From the NCBI GenBank assembly GCA_951640195.1, contig OX621176.1:1302001-1366000 (forward strand): a stretch of DNA of 64,000 nucleotides. Reading direction: 5' to 3'. Positions within the stretch are counted from its first letter, which is position 1. Each line of letters begins with the position of its first letter. Below are positions 46,801 to 58,761 of the stretch, one piece after another. The stretch comes from Porpolomopsis calyptriformis (lineage: Eukaryota; Basidiomycota; Agaricomycetes; Agaricales; Hygrophoraceae). A program made the position numbers and the translations under genes. The notes under the pieces were generated by a model. That model was not told the DNA's origin. It was given only the letters and a program-made list of their open reading frames with translations, and did not search any database.

Positions 46801-47760
46801 GATATTCTTGATGTCACCATGTTCCTTGTATCTGCTATCGCAATTGCGACATCGCGAGTAACCTCTCGCACCAATGCAATACTTTTCCTCCAACATATGA
46901 TGGCTTACATTGAGGGTGTGAAGAGATTATTTCCAACATATGAGTTCCACCCAAACCATCACATGGCTCTGCATTTGCCAGAGTATTTAGTCAGATATGG
47001 TCCTGTTCACGCTTGGTGGGTGTATCCATTCGAGTGCATTATTGGTATGCTGCAACGTAGCGCAACAAGTGGTAAGCTGGGTGAGCTTGAAGAAATGATG
47101 GCACGATCTTTCACTTGAGTGGCCAATCTGCGAAACATGATGCTGCAAATGGGGTGTCCGGATGCGATACGCCACTGCGGGTCCGTCTTCCACAAACTCA
47201 TCAATCCAGCAACAACTGGTAGTCTGTTCCATGACATGGCCTCCTTCTTGGCTTCTGGACAAGATGTACATGACGACATTAGTGACGACAATGAAACTTT
47301 TGATGACACACCCACTGCCATCCCGTCTGAACTGTTAGAAGCTATGAAGATCCTCACGAAGAGCCCTCCAACAGAAGGGATACTCTTACCCTACACCTGC
47401 ATCAGGGGCATCCTGTATTCTGTTAGCTCAAAACATGAAGGCAACAGCTGTGCACTCATCAAGAGAAGTGCAGCTGGAACGCCATCACCCTGTTGCATTC
47501 AGCATATTGTCTAATGCAAGGTTGCTGGCAAATCCCAAATATTTATTGCTGTCCGATGCCACTTACCCTTCAATACCCATTCAAGTGACCCTTTTTTGGC
47601 ATACCCATTCCTCCAAGCTCAGATTTGGAGCTTGAGGCTAGGAACCCTGCAAGCGTATCCTACCTCTTGTGTTGACTCACATTTTGCCAAGTTACCTGTG
47701 GTGTGGGATGGACAAGATGCCGTGGTAGTAATTTCCCTTAATCGGACTGTTTTAGGCTAG
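43864..47760 (+). pseudogene. CACTA/EnSpm-type (Tnp2-like) transposase, interrupted by a solo LTR
   Basis: An N-terminal Cys pair (CHCISYNCSGKDIDICMLKA) and a coiled region come first. The Tnp2-like core has VYVVCPKCSQTYAP, DIMDEAWRRVDD, YTFSLCIDFFNPYT, LVCDLPGARKAACFAATSHE, FCSICHCRRHKEGYG and VVDPMHNLFLGLLKTH. A 359-bp solo LTR then splits the gene. It resumes with LTDQLRTSQQAVVKRFERCL-like sequence and SHGKLKADQWHVVGTTYIPA. It continues FHPNHHMALHLPEYLVRYGP then VHAWWVYPFECIIGMLQ, and ends VDSHFAKLPVVWDGQDAVVV. TGA stops at about 44,195, 45,434, 45,707, 46,623 and 47,116 also break it. I could not find CACTA-type termini with confidence. The intact enzyme would move DNA elements in the nucleus. 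Confidence 0.8.
45923..46281. mobile_element. Solo LTR, 359 bp, 5-bp target duplication
   Basis: Starts TGTTAGATGG and ends TATCTCTGACA, so it has TG...CA ends with a short inverted match (TGTTAGA/TCTGACA). It is flanked by GGTGG on both sides (45918-45922 and 46282-46286). It interrupts the Tnp2-like gene within its coding region. The internal retroelement is gone, as after LTR-LTR recombination. It shares sequence with the LTR-like remnant at about 36.0 kb. Confidence 0.88.
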
Positions 47761-48202
47761 GGTGCACACTTGGTGCACACTTGGTGAGCGCTGATCGTAT
47801 GCCCAGTGTGCCTCTCAGTGCACGCTGGATGTTAAATGTAAAAATTTTTGTACAAATTTTCCGACTATAAAAATTTCTGTTAAACTTGAACATTTCTTGG
47901 TTACTTTGTCAGTCTCTGAACCAGTTGTAAAACCTTATATTTTATAGCCAATCTTATTGGTTGCAAAAAACAATGAGAACTTGAAATTTGGTTCAGACTT
48001 AGCACCAGTATGCATTTCTCCTTTTGTTGGTGATATTATTGGTGGCTAAATCATTTTTAAATTTATCATTTTCCTTTACTATGGATACAGGTTAAATGGC
48101 ACTTGAAATCTCAAATTAGACAACCCATAATACTTAAATAAAATGTCTAGCTTTGCTTTTATTTTATTACCACACAAATGTGTGATTTTCCAGGTGTCCA
48201 AA
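47761..48202. other. Spacer between CACTA remnant and pogo element
   Basis: Contains a tandem pair GTGCACACTTGG GTGCACACTTGG-like near 47,770-47,792 and AT-rich sequence after it. It may include the end of the CACTA element, but I see no certain terminus. Confidence 0.4.
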
Positions 48203-48204
48203 TA

Positions 48205-50607
48205 CAGTTGACTTTCTCATAATGCATAGCGTCGGGACTGACCAAAAGGTCATACATTATGAGAATTATACAGTACGAGACAAGCCACGATGTGTGACAA
48301 CATGTGACATATCATTCTTATCGATGGACAAGGTACGTATCGAGTGTCCTTTGCTTGCAATTTCGCAAATCCCTCAACCGGATATGTGCGCGAAATTGAT
48401 GGAGATGATGTGCAAAGTCTAGGGAGCCCTCATATCCCTCATCAAAGCACTGCACTTCAAGTTGCTGACAGATGTCTATCAGCTCTGTAATGCCCAACTG
48501 CTTTCCCCGTTCACCTTCATCCTCCGAATCAGATTCAACCACTTCAGGCTTGTTAGCCTGTTCTCGATGAACTATAGCTATGATCTCTGCATCTCCGCCC
48601 TCAAATCTGTATGGTGAGTCTCCCACCTCCTCTTCTTCGGCTGGATTAAGCAATTCTTCGAGAGACAGTGCTTGGCCATGAACTCGGTTACGGCACCTCA
48701 GCTCATCAATAGATTTGAGCAGGTTGTTCTCAACAGCTTGACCCTCAGCTGTGGTAGCATGGGAAGCTGGAGAAATCGAACACAAGGTGGGTTTAAACCT
48801 TTCAACTACTGCTAGTGCCAATTCTGTGTCGTCCTCTGCATCCATTACTGCCTTAAGCACTGGCTGCCAGTCCTTTTCATCATACCCAGAACCTAGTTGC
48901 TGTTTTAAAGCATCTTCAGCATTTGGTAAAGTCATTTCGGTTGTCGCAAAGTGGTGAATAACTTCCCAAGCACCCAAGTCTTCCTGTCCACGTTGGTTAT
49001 TGGCCTTAGAGGGTTTTGGGACACGAAGGATGATTGGTGCACGTTGGATACTGGTATGATCCCAGCAGTTTTTGATGGTTGCAGCACTAACTTTGACCCA
49101 TGCCTCGTTAGCCATAAGAATGGCTTCAAGTAGATCCATCTTGTAGATATCTGGTTCACCAGCATCATCTCTGTCAAGAGCGCAAAGACAGTATGCATGA
49201 CGATAGTGAGCCTTGAAACAATGGATGACCCCAGCATCCAAAGGTTGGAGATGTGCAGTCAGATTTGGTGCGATAAATTTGATCTGAACATTGTTGGGCT
49301 TAAAAGCAATATTGTGCGCGCTGAAATTATCGACCAATAAACAGATTTGTCAGTCTTGATTGCGCATTTTTACATCAAGATATTGGATCCACCTATAAAT
49401 CTGTGACCTTTCAGATAATCTCACCCGAAGCTATTTGCTTACTCAGTGAACAGCTCAGACGTCATCCAGGCCTTCTTGTTACTCTTGTAGAAGAACCCAT
49501 AATCTTCGGGTTTCTGCTTTTTAAAGCATCGTGGGTTCCTTGATCGACCAATAAAAACTGGAGGGAGCTTCTCGCTTCTATCACTGTTGCAAGCCAACCT
49601 AACAGTAAGCCGGAATTTATCCTTCTTCTTTCCATTCATCATCTTTGTTGCAAGCCCTCGATCAGGTGGTGTGAAGGCAAACAACCCAGTCTCATCAAAG
49701 TTCCAGCGGTCCTTTGGTGCATACTTTGCTAGGACCTCTCGAATACGAAGATGTTCAGCTTCAGTTTCAGCAACATCTGCCGAGTTGGCTTCACCATGGC
49801 GTCGAATTTCCTTGATCTTATACCTGGCTAATAGTTGTTAATTATTTCAGGTCCAATGATCGTATAATAACTTATGTTTTGCAAAATGATGGAAGCCATC
49901 CATCTCCAGACACTTGTTCTTCTTCAGGAACATTCAACTCCTTCTCCAATCGCCTTCGTTTTTCAAGCAACATTGGGCCCGTCACAGTTTCCCGCTTAGC
50001 CTCCATGTGTCGGAACCAAAGAATGAGTGCTCGCTCGATATCTGGACATGTAACAACATGAGCACGCTTCCCTGATAAAGCATTTGGATGAGATTGGGCT
50101 CAAGCTTCAAGTTGTAGCCTCATTTTGAGTTTTCATGAAAGAGTTGGCTGAGTGAAGGTAAGTTTTCCCTCTTTCTTGGTTCGAAAATGTTGAACAATTT
50201 CTCCCTGTCCTAGATCTGGGTGGGTGTCGATGAAGGCAAAGACTGTTATCCAGTCTATCAGAGTGAGATTGTCTCGTTTTGTACTTTCATTTGTGGCTGA
50301 TGTGGCCGGCACATTCTGTGAAGGCTTGGTGGTTGTGGATTTTTTGCGTAGATAGGGTGCAGGTTTCCCCCTTGGTTTACGCTTGGCTTCTGCAGGCATG
50401 GGGGAGCTTCTGAGTTCTGATTGATTCCCTCTATATATGCATTTTTATTTAAATCGTTGTCTTCTAGGCCCTATTTTGAATACAAATATACATCTCATAA
50501 TGCATAATGCATCTTGTTTTCCTGCGTCCCATCATGGGACCTACCAAAAACCGATACATTATGACAAATATGCATTATGACCCCATGCATTATGAGAAAG
50601 TCAACTG
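48205..50607. mobile_element. Pogo/Tigger-type (Tc1-mariner superfamily) transposon, 2,403 bp
   Basis: The ends are perfect 23-bp inverted repeats beginning CAGTTGACTTTCTCATAATG. The element is flanked by the TA dinucleotide expected for the superfamily at 48203-48204 and 50608-50609. It contains one minus-strand transposase pseudogene. CATTATGA words recur inside both ends. Confidence 0.93.
48318..50399 (-). pseudogene. Pogo-type transposase with CENP-B-like N terminus (DDE_1), decayed
   Basis: Starts at 50399 with a basic Pro/Lys tail, then LTLIDWITVFAFIDTHPDLG and IVQHFRTKKEGKLTFTQPTL, a CENP-B-type helix-turn-helix. A second DNA-binding half has RALILWFRHMEAKRETVTGP. After an intron near 49,820-49,890 the catalytic part follows: YAPKDRWNFDETGLFAFTPP, LLVDNFSAHNI, then FIAPNLTAHLQPLDAGVIHC. 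All three acidic positions are visible. TGA stops at about 50,147, 50,108 and 49,357 break the frame. Relatives have arginine at two of these places as far as I recall. The C-terminal 200 residues are intact up to the stop at 48318. Confidence 0.85.
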
Positions 50608-50689
50608 TAGGGTGCTAAATTTCAACAAGCAGTCAAAGATTTAACCGGTTATTTTGATGGTCACAAAATTCGACCCCGCCACCAGTGAA

Positions 50690-50805
50690 AGGAGTTCAAC
50701 GGAGGGAAAGAGCATACCGGAAGTTGGGATGTGGCCTGCGTCAGACTGTTGAAGGATCAATGTGTGTCCGAATCCTTCTTCAACCTTTGACCAGATGCCA
50801 ATTTC
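50690..50805 (-). pseudogene. Scrap of the UBP14-type gene
   Basis: About 115 bp match 61,262-61,380 of the deubiquitinase gene, including the exon-intron border: GGAGTTCAA, then ATACCRGAAGTTGGGATRTGG, then a shared CAGAYTGTTG. It is a broken duplicate with no coding role. Confidence 0.75.
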
Positions 50806-50827
50806 GTAATTCCTTCTTTGTGCCCGT

Positions 50828-52185
50828 GTGCTAGTGGTCCATGCAACCTACCTCCCACAGTTCCTACTTACGAACTTACTCAGGCTCTACCACACCCAAC
50901 CAACCCTCAGCCATCCATACGTCGGCTATTTCGACAAAATTCCTGAAAATTTGTCCTCCGTAATCTCGGGCGGAATCACACCATTCACGACACTAGTAAT
51001 AAGTCATTCCTTCGATGTAATCGCCAGTTTCCCTCTTTCCAATCTGACAAGGTCTGACAGGGGACACCTCGTGCTCAGTGTTAGCATGGCTGCACTTGAA
51101 CTTGTAGTCTTGGCTGTTGTGGCATTGGTTCCCAGCAACGTGATTTTCGGTCTTTGGATATGGACTGGGAAGTACAACGTCATGGCCCTGTGTATAATGC
51201 AGTTATGCATAAGAGTATGACTGGGTTCAACACCAATACGGGCTCGGAAGGAAGCGTTCAATCTGAAGGAGAGCAAGGTCCGCAAGGTGCCAGTAGTCTG
51301 ATGAGAAAATCTGCTCGGTGCGTGGTTGTGCACCCATCGTGTCCTATCTAACCATGCAGTATGTTTGATGCAGAGAAACGGATGATGTCCGTATGACTTT
51401 ACCGCTCACATCTGAAATGCTGGCACAACATATCACAACTTGCATCATCTGCCTGATGCTCATTTTCTTGCGCTCATCATCCTCTCTGCCGTACCAATAT
51501 TCATGTTTATTCAAGCACTCTCGCAAGCATTCGCTCGACCCCTCCTTGCTGTTGAGTGTGCACAAGCCTCTACAGTACCCACTCTCGTTGACCCCACTGT
51601 CGCCACCGTCAAGGCACTTAACGCTGTTCCTCACAAGCTTGCCACATTCTAGACCAGCTTCGCGGTGCAGTCAAACAGCTTAACACCACCTGGGATGGTA
51701 CATCATGTCTGGCCCAATTCGCCACGATGAGCATGTTCATCCAGGGATTCTGGTTCGGCGCGAAACTCGTCAGAGATGGCAGGATCACCCCTGGAGATGT
51801 CATGTCCGCCTTTTGGGCATGCTTAATCACCACTTACCTGCAAATGTACACCCCACAATACATTACCCTGACTCAAGGCAAATTCGCTGCAGCCTCCCTC
51901 TTCAGCTAAGTTGATGCTCGCTCCTCACAGCAATCTTCCACATTCCCCACAAACCGATCGGATGTCACAGTGCCCTCACCCAAAAATCCCACCAGCCGAA
52001 CATTTTGCATAAGATCCTACCATCACGATGCATTGGTGAATTCTCCATTCTCAATGTGACATTCACCCACCCCTCACGTCCATCCGTTCCTGTCCTTGAG
52101 AATGTCCCTCTACCTCCCCACACATAAACCAAGTCTCATCGTCAGCGTGTCTGGATCTGGCAAGTCAACTTTAGCCCACTTCCAC
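50828..52185 (+). pseudogene. a-factor-type (Ste6-like) ABC exporter fragment
   Basis: Decayed pieces of the first half of an ABC exporter appear in order. A membrane segment reads MAALELVVLAVVALVPSNVI. The first transmembrane domain has LALIILSAVPIFMFIQALSQ, AFARPLLAVE and DPTVATVKALNAVPHKLATF. A later helix region has NTTWDGTSCLAQFATMSMFI, QGFWFGAKLVRDGRITPGDV and FWACLITTYLQMYTPQYIT. The first nucleotide-binding domain opens with the Walker A SLIVSVSGSGKSTLA and then stops. Frames change several times and the C-terminal half is missing. The family exports lipid-modified peptide pheromone in fungi. This copy cannot work. Confidence 0.65.
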
Positions 52186-52289
52186 ACAAATACTCATCGT
52201 CTACTCATACTTCCTTACGTGTTTCCCTCACGAGCTCACTGAGGTACAAACCATTCCTTAACAGACCCCACTTTCATAGGGCAATACAA

Positions 52290-52484
52290 CATAAGTTGAT
52301 CTGTTCCACATCTTCACCTCTCACGCACTGACAAATAGCCCAACTTCCTGGGGTGTTGTCGGTTGCATCGCGGCTTTCATTGCATACTATGTTGGACTTG
52401 GTGAGCTGCTTGATGCGGAGAGACAACCCATCGTCCATCTACCTCTGAGCATCGTTCCCATCGATTCAGTCAGATCAATGACAT
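52290..52484 (+). pseudogene. Last intron and exon of a GPR1-family gene
   Basis: Matches 20,365-20,577 of copy 3: CGATCTGTTCCACATCTTCA in the intron, then VGCIAAFIAYYVGLGELLDA coding sequence. The acceptor and first codons of the exon are missing and the stop context has changed. It marks the left edge of a segment duplicated from 20.4-22.7 kb. Confidence 0.8.
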
Positions 52485-52529
52485 GATTATTGTACCCGTT
52501 TCTTTCTTTTCTAGATTACCCTGATTTTC

Positions 52530-54558
52530 GTTTGTTTGACCAACGACTGTCCTCGATCATGGGTTACTGATTTAGCGGTGATGATGGTACGCAATGCATT
52601 TTATGACCATGTCTGGGATCCCAAATTTTTATTGTACACTTGGCCAATTGAGTTGATCTGGTGGGTCAAGCATCCTACCGTGTGTAAAGGAATCAGGAAA
52701 CGAGTAACATACATGATTCGACTTTGGAGAAGCAATTCGACAAAACCACGCTATCTAAGCAGTGCGGAACCAACTGGAATCCCAGCCATATGCACGATGG
52801 AGCCTCCACCCAATCCTTCTGAGCATGCCCTTGGAGAGGATGGGAGTTGGCCGTGGTCTGTCATTAGTCAGTTCCATTCAGGCAAATATCAAGGAGGAGG
52901 CTAAACTGACCTGTTGATAATTATGGGCATATCGCTTGCGAAAAGAGGTTTGAATACTACTGCTGAACCTGGCCCTGGCGTAACTAAAAACCCTATATAA
53001 AGCATAGCCTGCATATTGATCGTGAACATGAACAATGCTCTGACAAGGAATGGTAGAACGCATCCACCTACTTGAATGAACTCCGACCATTGAATCTCGC
53101 CTCTCATGACATTGGGGCCATCATCGACAACCATGAGTGCATTGAAAGTCTTTGCAATATTCCACGGAACAGTGAATACGGGGTGACTGGGCTCTAGTGT
53201 GCTTTGATTTCCAGCAGTGGAAGGTTTGGATGATGATGAGGCGGTAAATGTCTGCTTTTTCTTTTTCTTCTGCTGCTGGTTCTGCTTCTTCTTCGGCCGG
53301 CGACTCTGGCCTGCCTCATTCTGCGCTACTTAGGTTTTTGCCACGACAACTGATGCATAAACCATACCTTAGGACTGGATTGTAGTCCACCGGAACTCCA
53401 CCTTGATCTTTTGTTGACTGGGGGCATCGCAAAATATTCTCTGATGCTCTTCGAAGCAAAGCGAGAGTAGCTCTGGTCAACCTGGTCCCATAATGCGGCC
53501 AATCCACGGTTGTTCTCTCCTAGCAGCTGCTTAAAGAAGAATCTTTGAAATAACGTGTCCGCCAATGGCTTCCCACCCCGCCTCTCCCCTTCATCCCAAC
53601 ATTCAGGAGCAGAGGGCAACAATTTCTCATCGAAGGTGGGTTCCTGGTTGAAGAAGGATCTAGTTTCTTCAACACGCATTGGTCGGCCTGAGATACACAT
53701 AAAGTGCACCAGCGTAGCGTATTCGGTTAAAAGATCTGAAAGACGCTGGTCTACAAGTTGTCCATCTGATGTCCCATTGTCCATAGCATGTTGTATCATG
53801 TGAAGATAGAAGGGCGAATCCCAAAAGCGCTCTGGTTCAATCAAGGCAAGTAAATAGCCATCGAATGTGGAATGGACAATGGAGGGTTTAGCAAGCGTCA
53901 CTTGAGGTTCTACCACACTCGGATCAGGTCCCTAATTTTATTGCATTTTCAGTGTCTTAAAGTGCATAAAATGCTACCATACCTGTTCCAGTACGAAATA
54001 CTTGGCAAAGTGAGGACTAGATGCCAATTTATATTTGATTTCAAGCGGGAGATCCACAATCAGCTCCAGAAGGAGTGTTCGTCTCATTCTCTCCCATATC
54101 GTCCTAACTTTGATGTTTTCGACCAGATCAGAGGATGCAGTAGAATCAGTATAACCCAAGGACTGAAGGGCTTGAAGGTCGTCCCGTATGTGGACCCACA
54201 CGGAAGCGAAATGGTAGAGTCTAAAAACACGGGACCTAAAGACTCTGTCATAGAATGCGGCAATGACCGCAATGATTTCAGGTGTCGGCACTTGCAGGGC
54301 AAGCATGTAGAACAGATCGCAATTCAAGTCTACGAGAAGTTCCGCCATGAGCATGTCTTCATCATGACGCAGGAGTGCAATTTCATCTTCATATCGAGTG
54401 AGTTCAGACAGTGCAATGTTGTCAAGTATGGCAAGTGTTGATGAGTCTGTAGAGCCCAATGATGAAAAATCAAACACGTCCTTCCCAGTAATGAGATATA
54501 TGACATCTTGAGGCATCCTACGGCCTATGAAAATGCCTGTGAGTCTTTTTTGTAGCAA
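52530..54558 (-). pseudogene. 5'-truncated copy of the large unknown gene
   Basis: Homologous to 20,620-22,650 along its whole length, same direction. It opens inside the gene (LTGIFIGRRMPQDVIYLITG at 54,558) and continues FYDRVFRSRVFRLYHFASVW, FAKYFVLEQVW and LAKPSIVHSTFDGYLLALIE. It also has WDQVDQSYSRFASKSIREYF. Upstream of 54,558 the similarity ends abruptly, so about half of the gene is missing. The lysine tract of the parent is shorter here, and small insertions are present (an added segment near 53,335-53,400). Confidence 0.75.
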
Positions 54559-54966
54559 GTCGAAATCAACGTAAATGGCATAATGGATCTACCCTTTCTG
54601 TTCCAGAGAACAAGAAGGAATATCACAATGCTGATTCCTGAATGGATCCAGACTATCTGTGAGCCAGTTTCATTGCCGATTATTGCTGAACAGAACGATC
54701 CTACCATAGAAAATCGCCCCCATCATTGACCCAGGTGTTGTCGGGGAAATGGGAACAGTTTGCACCCCATTGAGCCCATGAGGCAAACACGTTAACCATT
54801 CCCCAACATGTGTCCCTTCAATCAAGCTTTAATTTGCCTAAAGTTCAAGCGCTCCATTATGTTATGACAAGGTGTCAAGGGTACGTCAATGTGTTAGCGC
54901 TGTGCAATCCCCGTGCTGTTCTTCAGTCCTCCCAAAATCAATAGTCTCTCGAAATCCCAGTTCTTG
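54559..54966. promoter_or_regulatory. Upstream region of the MYND gene
   Basis: About 0.4 kb between the edge of the duplicated segment and the MYND start codon. No coding feature. Confidence 0.4.
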
Positions 54967-57900
54967 ATGGCCCATCCACTTTTTTGGCCAGAAACAACTC
55001 ATTTTTACCCAATCGGCAACACGCCAGCCGTGTGCTTAACAAGAGATCTTGCTCCAGAGGTCCCCATGGATATCCTTCTCCTGGGTTGCGGAGACCCTCG
55101 GAATGTATTGTACACAATCTTCTGCGAGCCCCAAATTGGTGGGTTGCATACAAAATGTTTGACTGTTCTACCCTTATGATGTTTGCTTGCAGTGCGCCCG
55201 AGGCTTGACTTTACATGCTGTGATGTTGATCCAGCAATCCTAGGTATGATTGACGATCTTTCTTTATGCGTTCTCAGTTAATGTTTGCAGCCCGTAACGT
55301 GCTTCTATTCACCATGGTGGCCGACAAACAACCCTTCACGACTACCATCTGGGATATATTTTACCACATGTACCTCAACAACGATTCCTACTCCACATTA
55401 CTCAAACAATGTGTCAAACTCATAGGGTTCTCTGAATCTATGCAGAAATGGAAAGCTTCTCCGTATGGATCATTCATTAGAATGTGCACCGAGAGCACAT
55501 TAACAGAAATTCGGCATCACTGGTCTCTCTACACCAAAATGTATGATCTACCGCGACAGAAGATCAAAGCCATACGACGCGCCTTTTCCCAGCTATCCAG
55601 CAAGTCGCAGAAGATGCTTGTGTTAAGTTCGGTGCGCTCTGCAGGGCCCGTGGCATTTACGAATGACACATTAGCCGTGTGTGGAAGCCATTTCATTGAA
55701 TACTGGAAGACTGGAATCACATCTTCTGATCCTGAGCAGATTGCCGCCTCCACAGTTCTTAATCCTACATTCGTCTATTCACTTGACGGAGAAGGCTGCG
55801 CAGTCCACTATGGAACTGATCCACTCGTCTCGTTTCATCTGTCTGCCCTGTTTGGGAACGCGAAAGGCTCCGTTTCGATTTCTGATGCCGTGACAGCTGC
55901 GAAGTGCGAATTCGATCATTGGTGTTCAGCTTTTTATAAAGCTATCTCTTCAGAAGTCTCGACCTTACCCATCATCCGCATCATCCACGGCGAAGCTATG
56001 GCTGTGTGTCGCGCCTTGCAAGGCTTTTCTGCCACAGAAGTACTGAATTTGGGCATACCTGCTGCACAGTGGAGGACACAGTCGATCGAGCTGAGCAGAG
56101 ATGAATACATGTTTGGTGGTGCTCCCACCACCTTCAATGTGGTTGACACGTCAAATCTTACTGACCACATTGGACTTCTGAACATTATGACCGTCACTGT
56201 CCCATTGTTGTCTACGCCTTCCGGTGTGCTCTACACAGAGTCACTCCTATTCCTTGGACAGGATGCGACAAAGGAGGTTGCAGAGGCTCTGTATGCCGAT
56301 ATTGCAACTGTTAGTCTCCTACTCAACTTATGCCCCATTGACTACCTGTCAGGCTTCGCCACACGGTCCAATACACACGAGTTGTTGATGCAAGTGGCGA
56401 CGAAATCGAAATCTATGCAGTTTCACCAAATGATGACGTGGAAATCACCAACATCGGGAGATCACCTCACCCTTCACATCCAAAGGCCAAGTATCCCTGT
56501 CTTCGATTCACACGAGCTGGGGACCCTTCTGTACGATATCTATCGCCTTCTTTTTGAGTACGAGGATCCTACGCACTTGCTTCAGCTCAAAAGAAAGGCC
56601 CTCAAAAAGGCAGTCAAGACCTCCAATCTCGTCCATTACGTCAGGGAAAGTTTTGTCTTGTTTCTTAAACTGGTTAAAGATCGGCTAGCTCTCACAGAGG
56701 AGCACTGGCTAGAGGTTATGAACCGATTTTTCAATCTCAAGGCTGCAGTTCAGTTACTTCCCGTGTACAAGGTCAACGAACTAGACTTCCTTTCTCACAT
56801 GTATCGACAGAATCTTTACAATTTTCCTGCATCCCAACTGTCGAAGATGGGGAGGTTTTCAAGCTGGGAGACTGTTCCACCCTTGGTCCGAATCATCTTA
56901 GTGGTTCCCCGTGAACGGTTGGGTGTCCTCAAGAATATTGGAACTCCATCATTGCATTGCGATGTCATCGGCACCACATCGTATAATGTCTTCTCCTCTG
57001 TCCATGTTGCTTTCGGAAGTGTCGTTCCAATAGGCACAAAATCAAACCCGCGAGTTGTCTTTAATGAAGATGCAGAGGGATGGAAAGGAACCTCGCCACT
57101 GGTGGCATCTTTTACCATGCCAGCTCGGTATCTGACTGACGATGAGCCCCCCGAGATTCTCAAAGTGTGCTTCTCGATTAGGATCACTCCCGTTACGATT
57201 CATCTTGTCAAAGATGTTGGGCCACTCGGAAATCTATTTAGCGCAAATCTAATGGACGAATACCATGTCCATGTCCTGCCCGAACTTCCTGCGCCTTCCA
57301 GGATGTCCGAAATACCTTCCTCAAACCATACTAGGAGTATTCTCCCTCAGATCGGGGAATCTTGCGCTGCAGTAGTCAAACTGGATGAAAAATGCAAGTT
57401 GGTTGCGTCTTTGACTTGCAGGATACTTGTTGAAAACGAAGCACCCAAACATCTATTCACGTCGGGGGCTACGCCACAGGTCGCACAAGTGTCGCCGTGT
57501 GTGATGAGACTCACTCTCGGCACACACACTCAAGATGTGGTCTATCCCTTCCCTATTATCGGATCACAATACACGCTTCGCCTTGCCAGGAAATCGTTGT
57601 ACATCGAGGCAAGTTACCATATACTTCTCAATGACTACATTTCAAATGTTAGCCCCTCCAGATCGTTGTCCCAGTTTCTGGGCCGTTCAAGCCTGATGGT
57701 ATGAAGCTTAATCCATTCCCTGTAATGGGTGCAAGGAGAGCTTATAGCCCATGGAACATCCACCGTGTAAACTTGTCCTGCCTTCCATCGCTGGATCTCG
57801 ATGGGAAGAATTTAGGCAAATGGATGAACACTCACGTCAGCTCTATGATGTCCGACCACGAACGTTCCCTTGTAAAAAATGACCATGAGGATACTCTTTT

Positions 57901-58576
57901 GTTTGTCAAAGACACCCTGCACTCCATCCTTATTCGATCTGCGGGCCTACAACGCGGTTCTGCGAAACGAGTTTTTGCTTTGCTTGACAAAGCTAACAAA
58001 AATTGCGATACTGTGTTCTTTATCAGTGGACTGAAGTTTGACCTGCAAGCTCACACCATCATCGGTGATGGTTACGTCCTCCCACTCACCGACACGATCA
58101 TGCCGAAGATCAACCATAACTTTGGCAAGCTCTTGTCCACGGAAGTTGTACACATCCCAATTTACAAAGGTGAAGTGCAGGCATGGAAACAGCTGTTGCC
58201 AGCATTCGCTGAGCGATGTCGATCGACTTGGCAACACGGGAATAACTGCGAGTATGAGTCCCATGGCAAAATTCCGCTCATGGATATGGACCCGTTGTGC
58301 AGCTGCGGGAGAGGGAAAGATGTTGACGGTATGTCTGCAGTGGCCTCATGGAAGGAATTCGCACCATACGTGACAAGAGTGGCCTTGTCCCCGTTGTTCG
58401 CGGTGTCATACTTGGAGACTATTATTCCTCGTTCGGGATCGAGGTGTCATGTGTGCCGTAGGGAAGGCAACCCGAAGCTACTGCAATGCAGGCAGTGCAA
58501 GCGGGTGCGGTACTGCTCTAAAGAATGTCAGACGAAGGATTGGGGACATCATAAATTGAGCTGCAAGTCGTCTTGA
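54967..58576 (+). CDS. Long MYND-finger protein with DUF4470-like N terminus
   Basis: Four exons close in phase: 54967-55138, 55193-55243, 55291-57608 and 57662-58576. They give 1,151 residues. The start gives MAHPLFWPETTHFYPIGNTP, then VPMDILLLGCGDPRNVLYTI and LDFTCCDVDPAILARNVLLF. Glycine-rich GCGDPRN and the later DVDPAI fit the DUF4470 region that heads many basidiomycete MYND proteins. The long middle is helical and beta-rich without known domains. The C terminus is a MYND zinc finger: CHVCRREGNPKLLQC then CKRVRYCSKECQTKDWGHHK. MYND f fingers bind short proline-rich peptides, so a protein-interaction role is likely. The third intron uses a GC donor (GCAAGT at 57609), which is the only way to keep the frame. 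It is convergent with UBP14, 185 bp apart. Confidence 0.85.
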
Positions 58577-58761
58577 TCAGCGTTGTATCTCCCACAGAAT
58601 GACTTGATTTTTCATTTCCGCCATGTATCATTTTGCTGTACATCTTTCTTGATCTCGCCTTCAGTAGTCACAAGAACGACAATTTTTGCCTGACTTGATG
58701 TAAGAACGGCTACAACTCAGATTCGAAGAACATAAATGGCCTTGATAACTTCACATTTCTT
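58577..58761. other. Convergent 3' intergenic region
   Basis: 185 bp between the MYND stop and the UBP14 stop. Both 3' UTRs must share it. No clear hairpin seen. Confidence 0.5.

Noticed and set aside
47761..47835. GTGCACAC repeats as the CACTA terminus
   Set aside because: No matching inverted sequence found at the left side of the element.
48222..48422. Plus-strand frame at the left end of the pogo element
   Set aside because: It is antisense to the transposase end and includes terminal repeat sequence.
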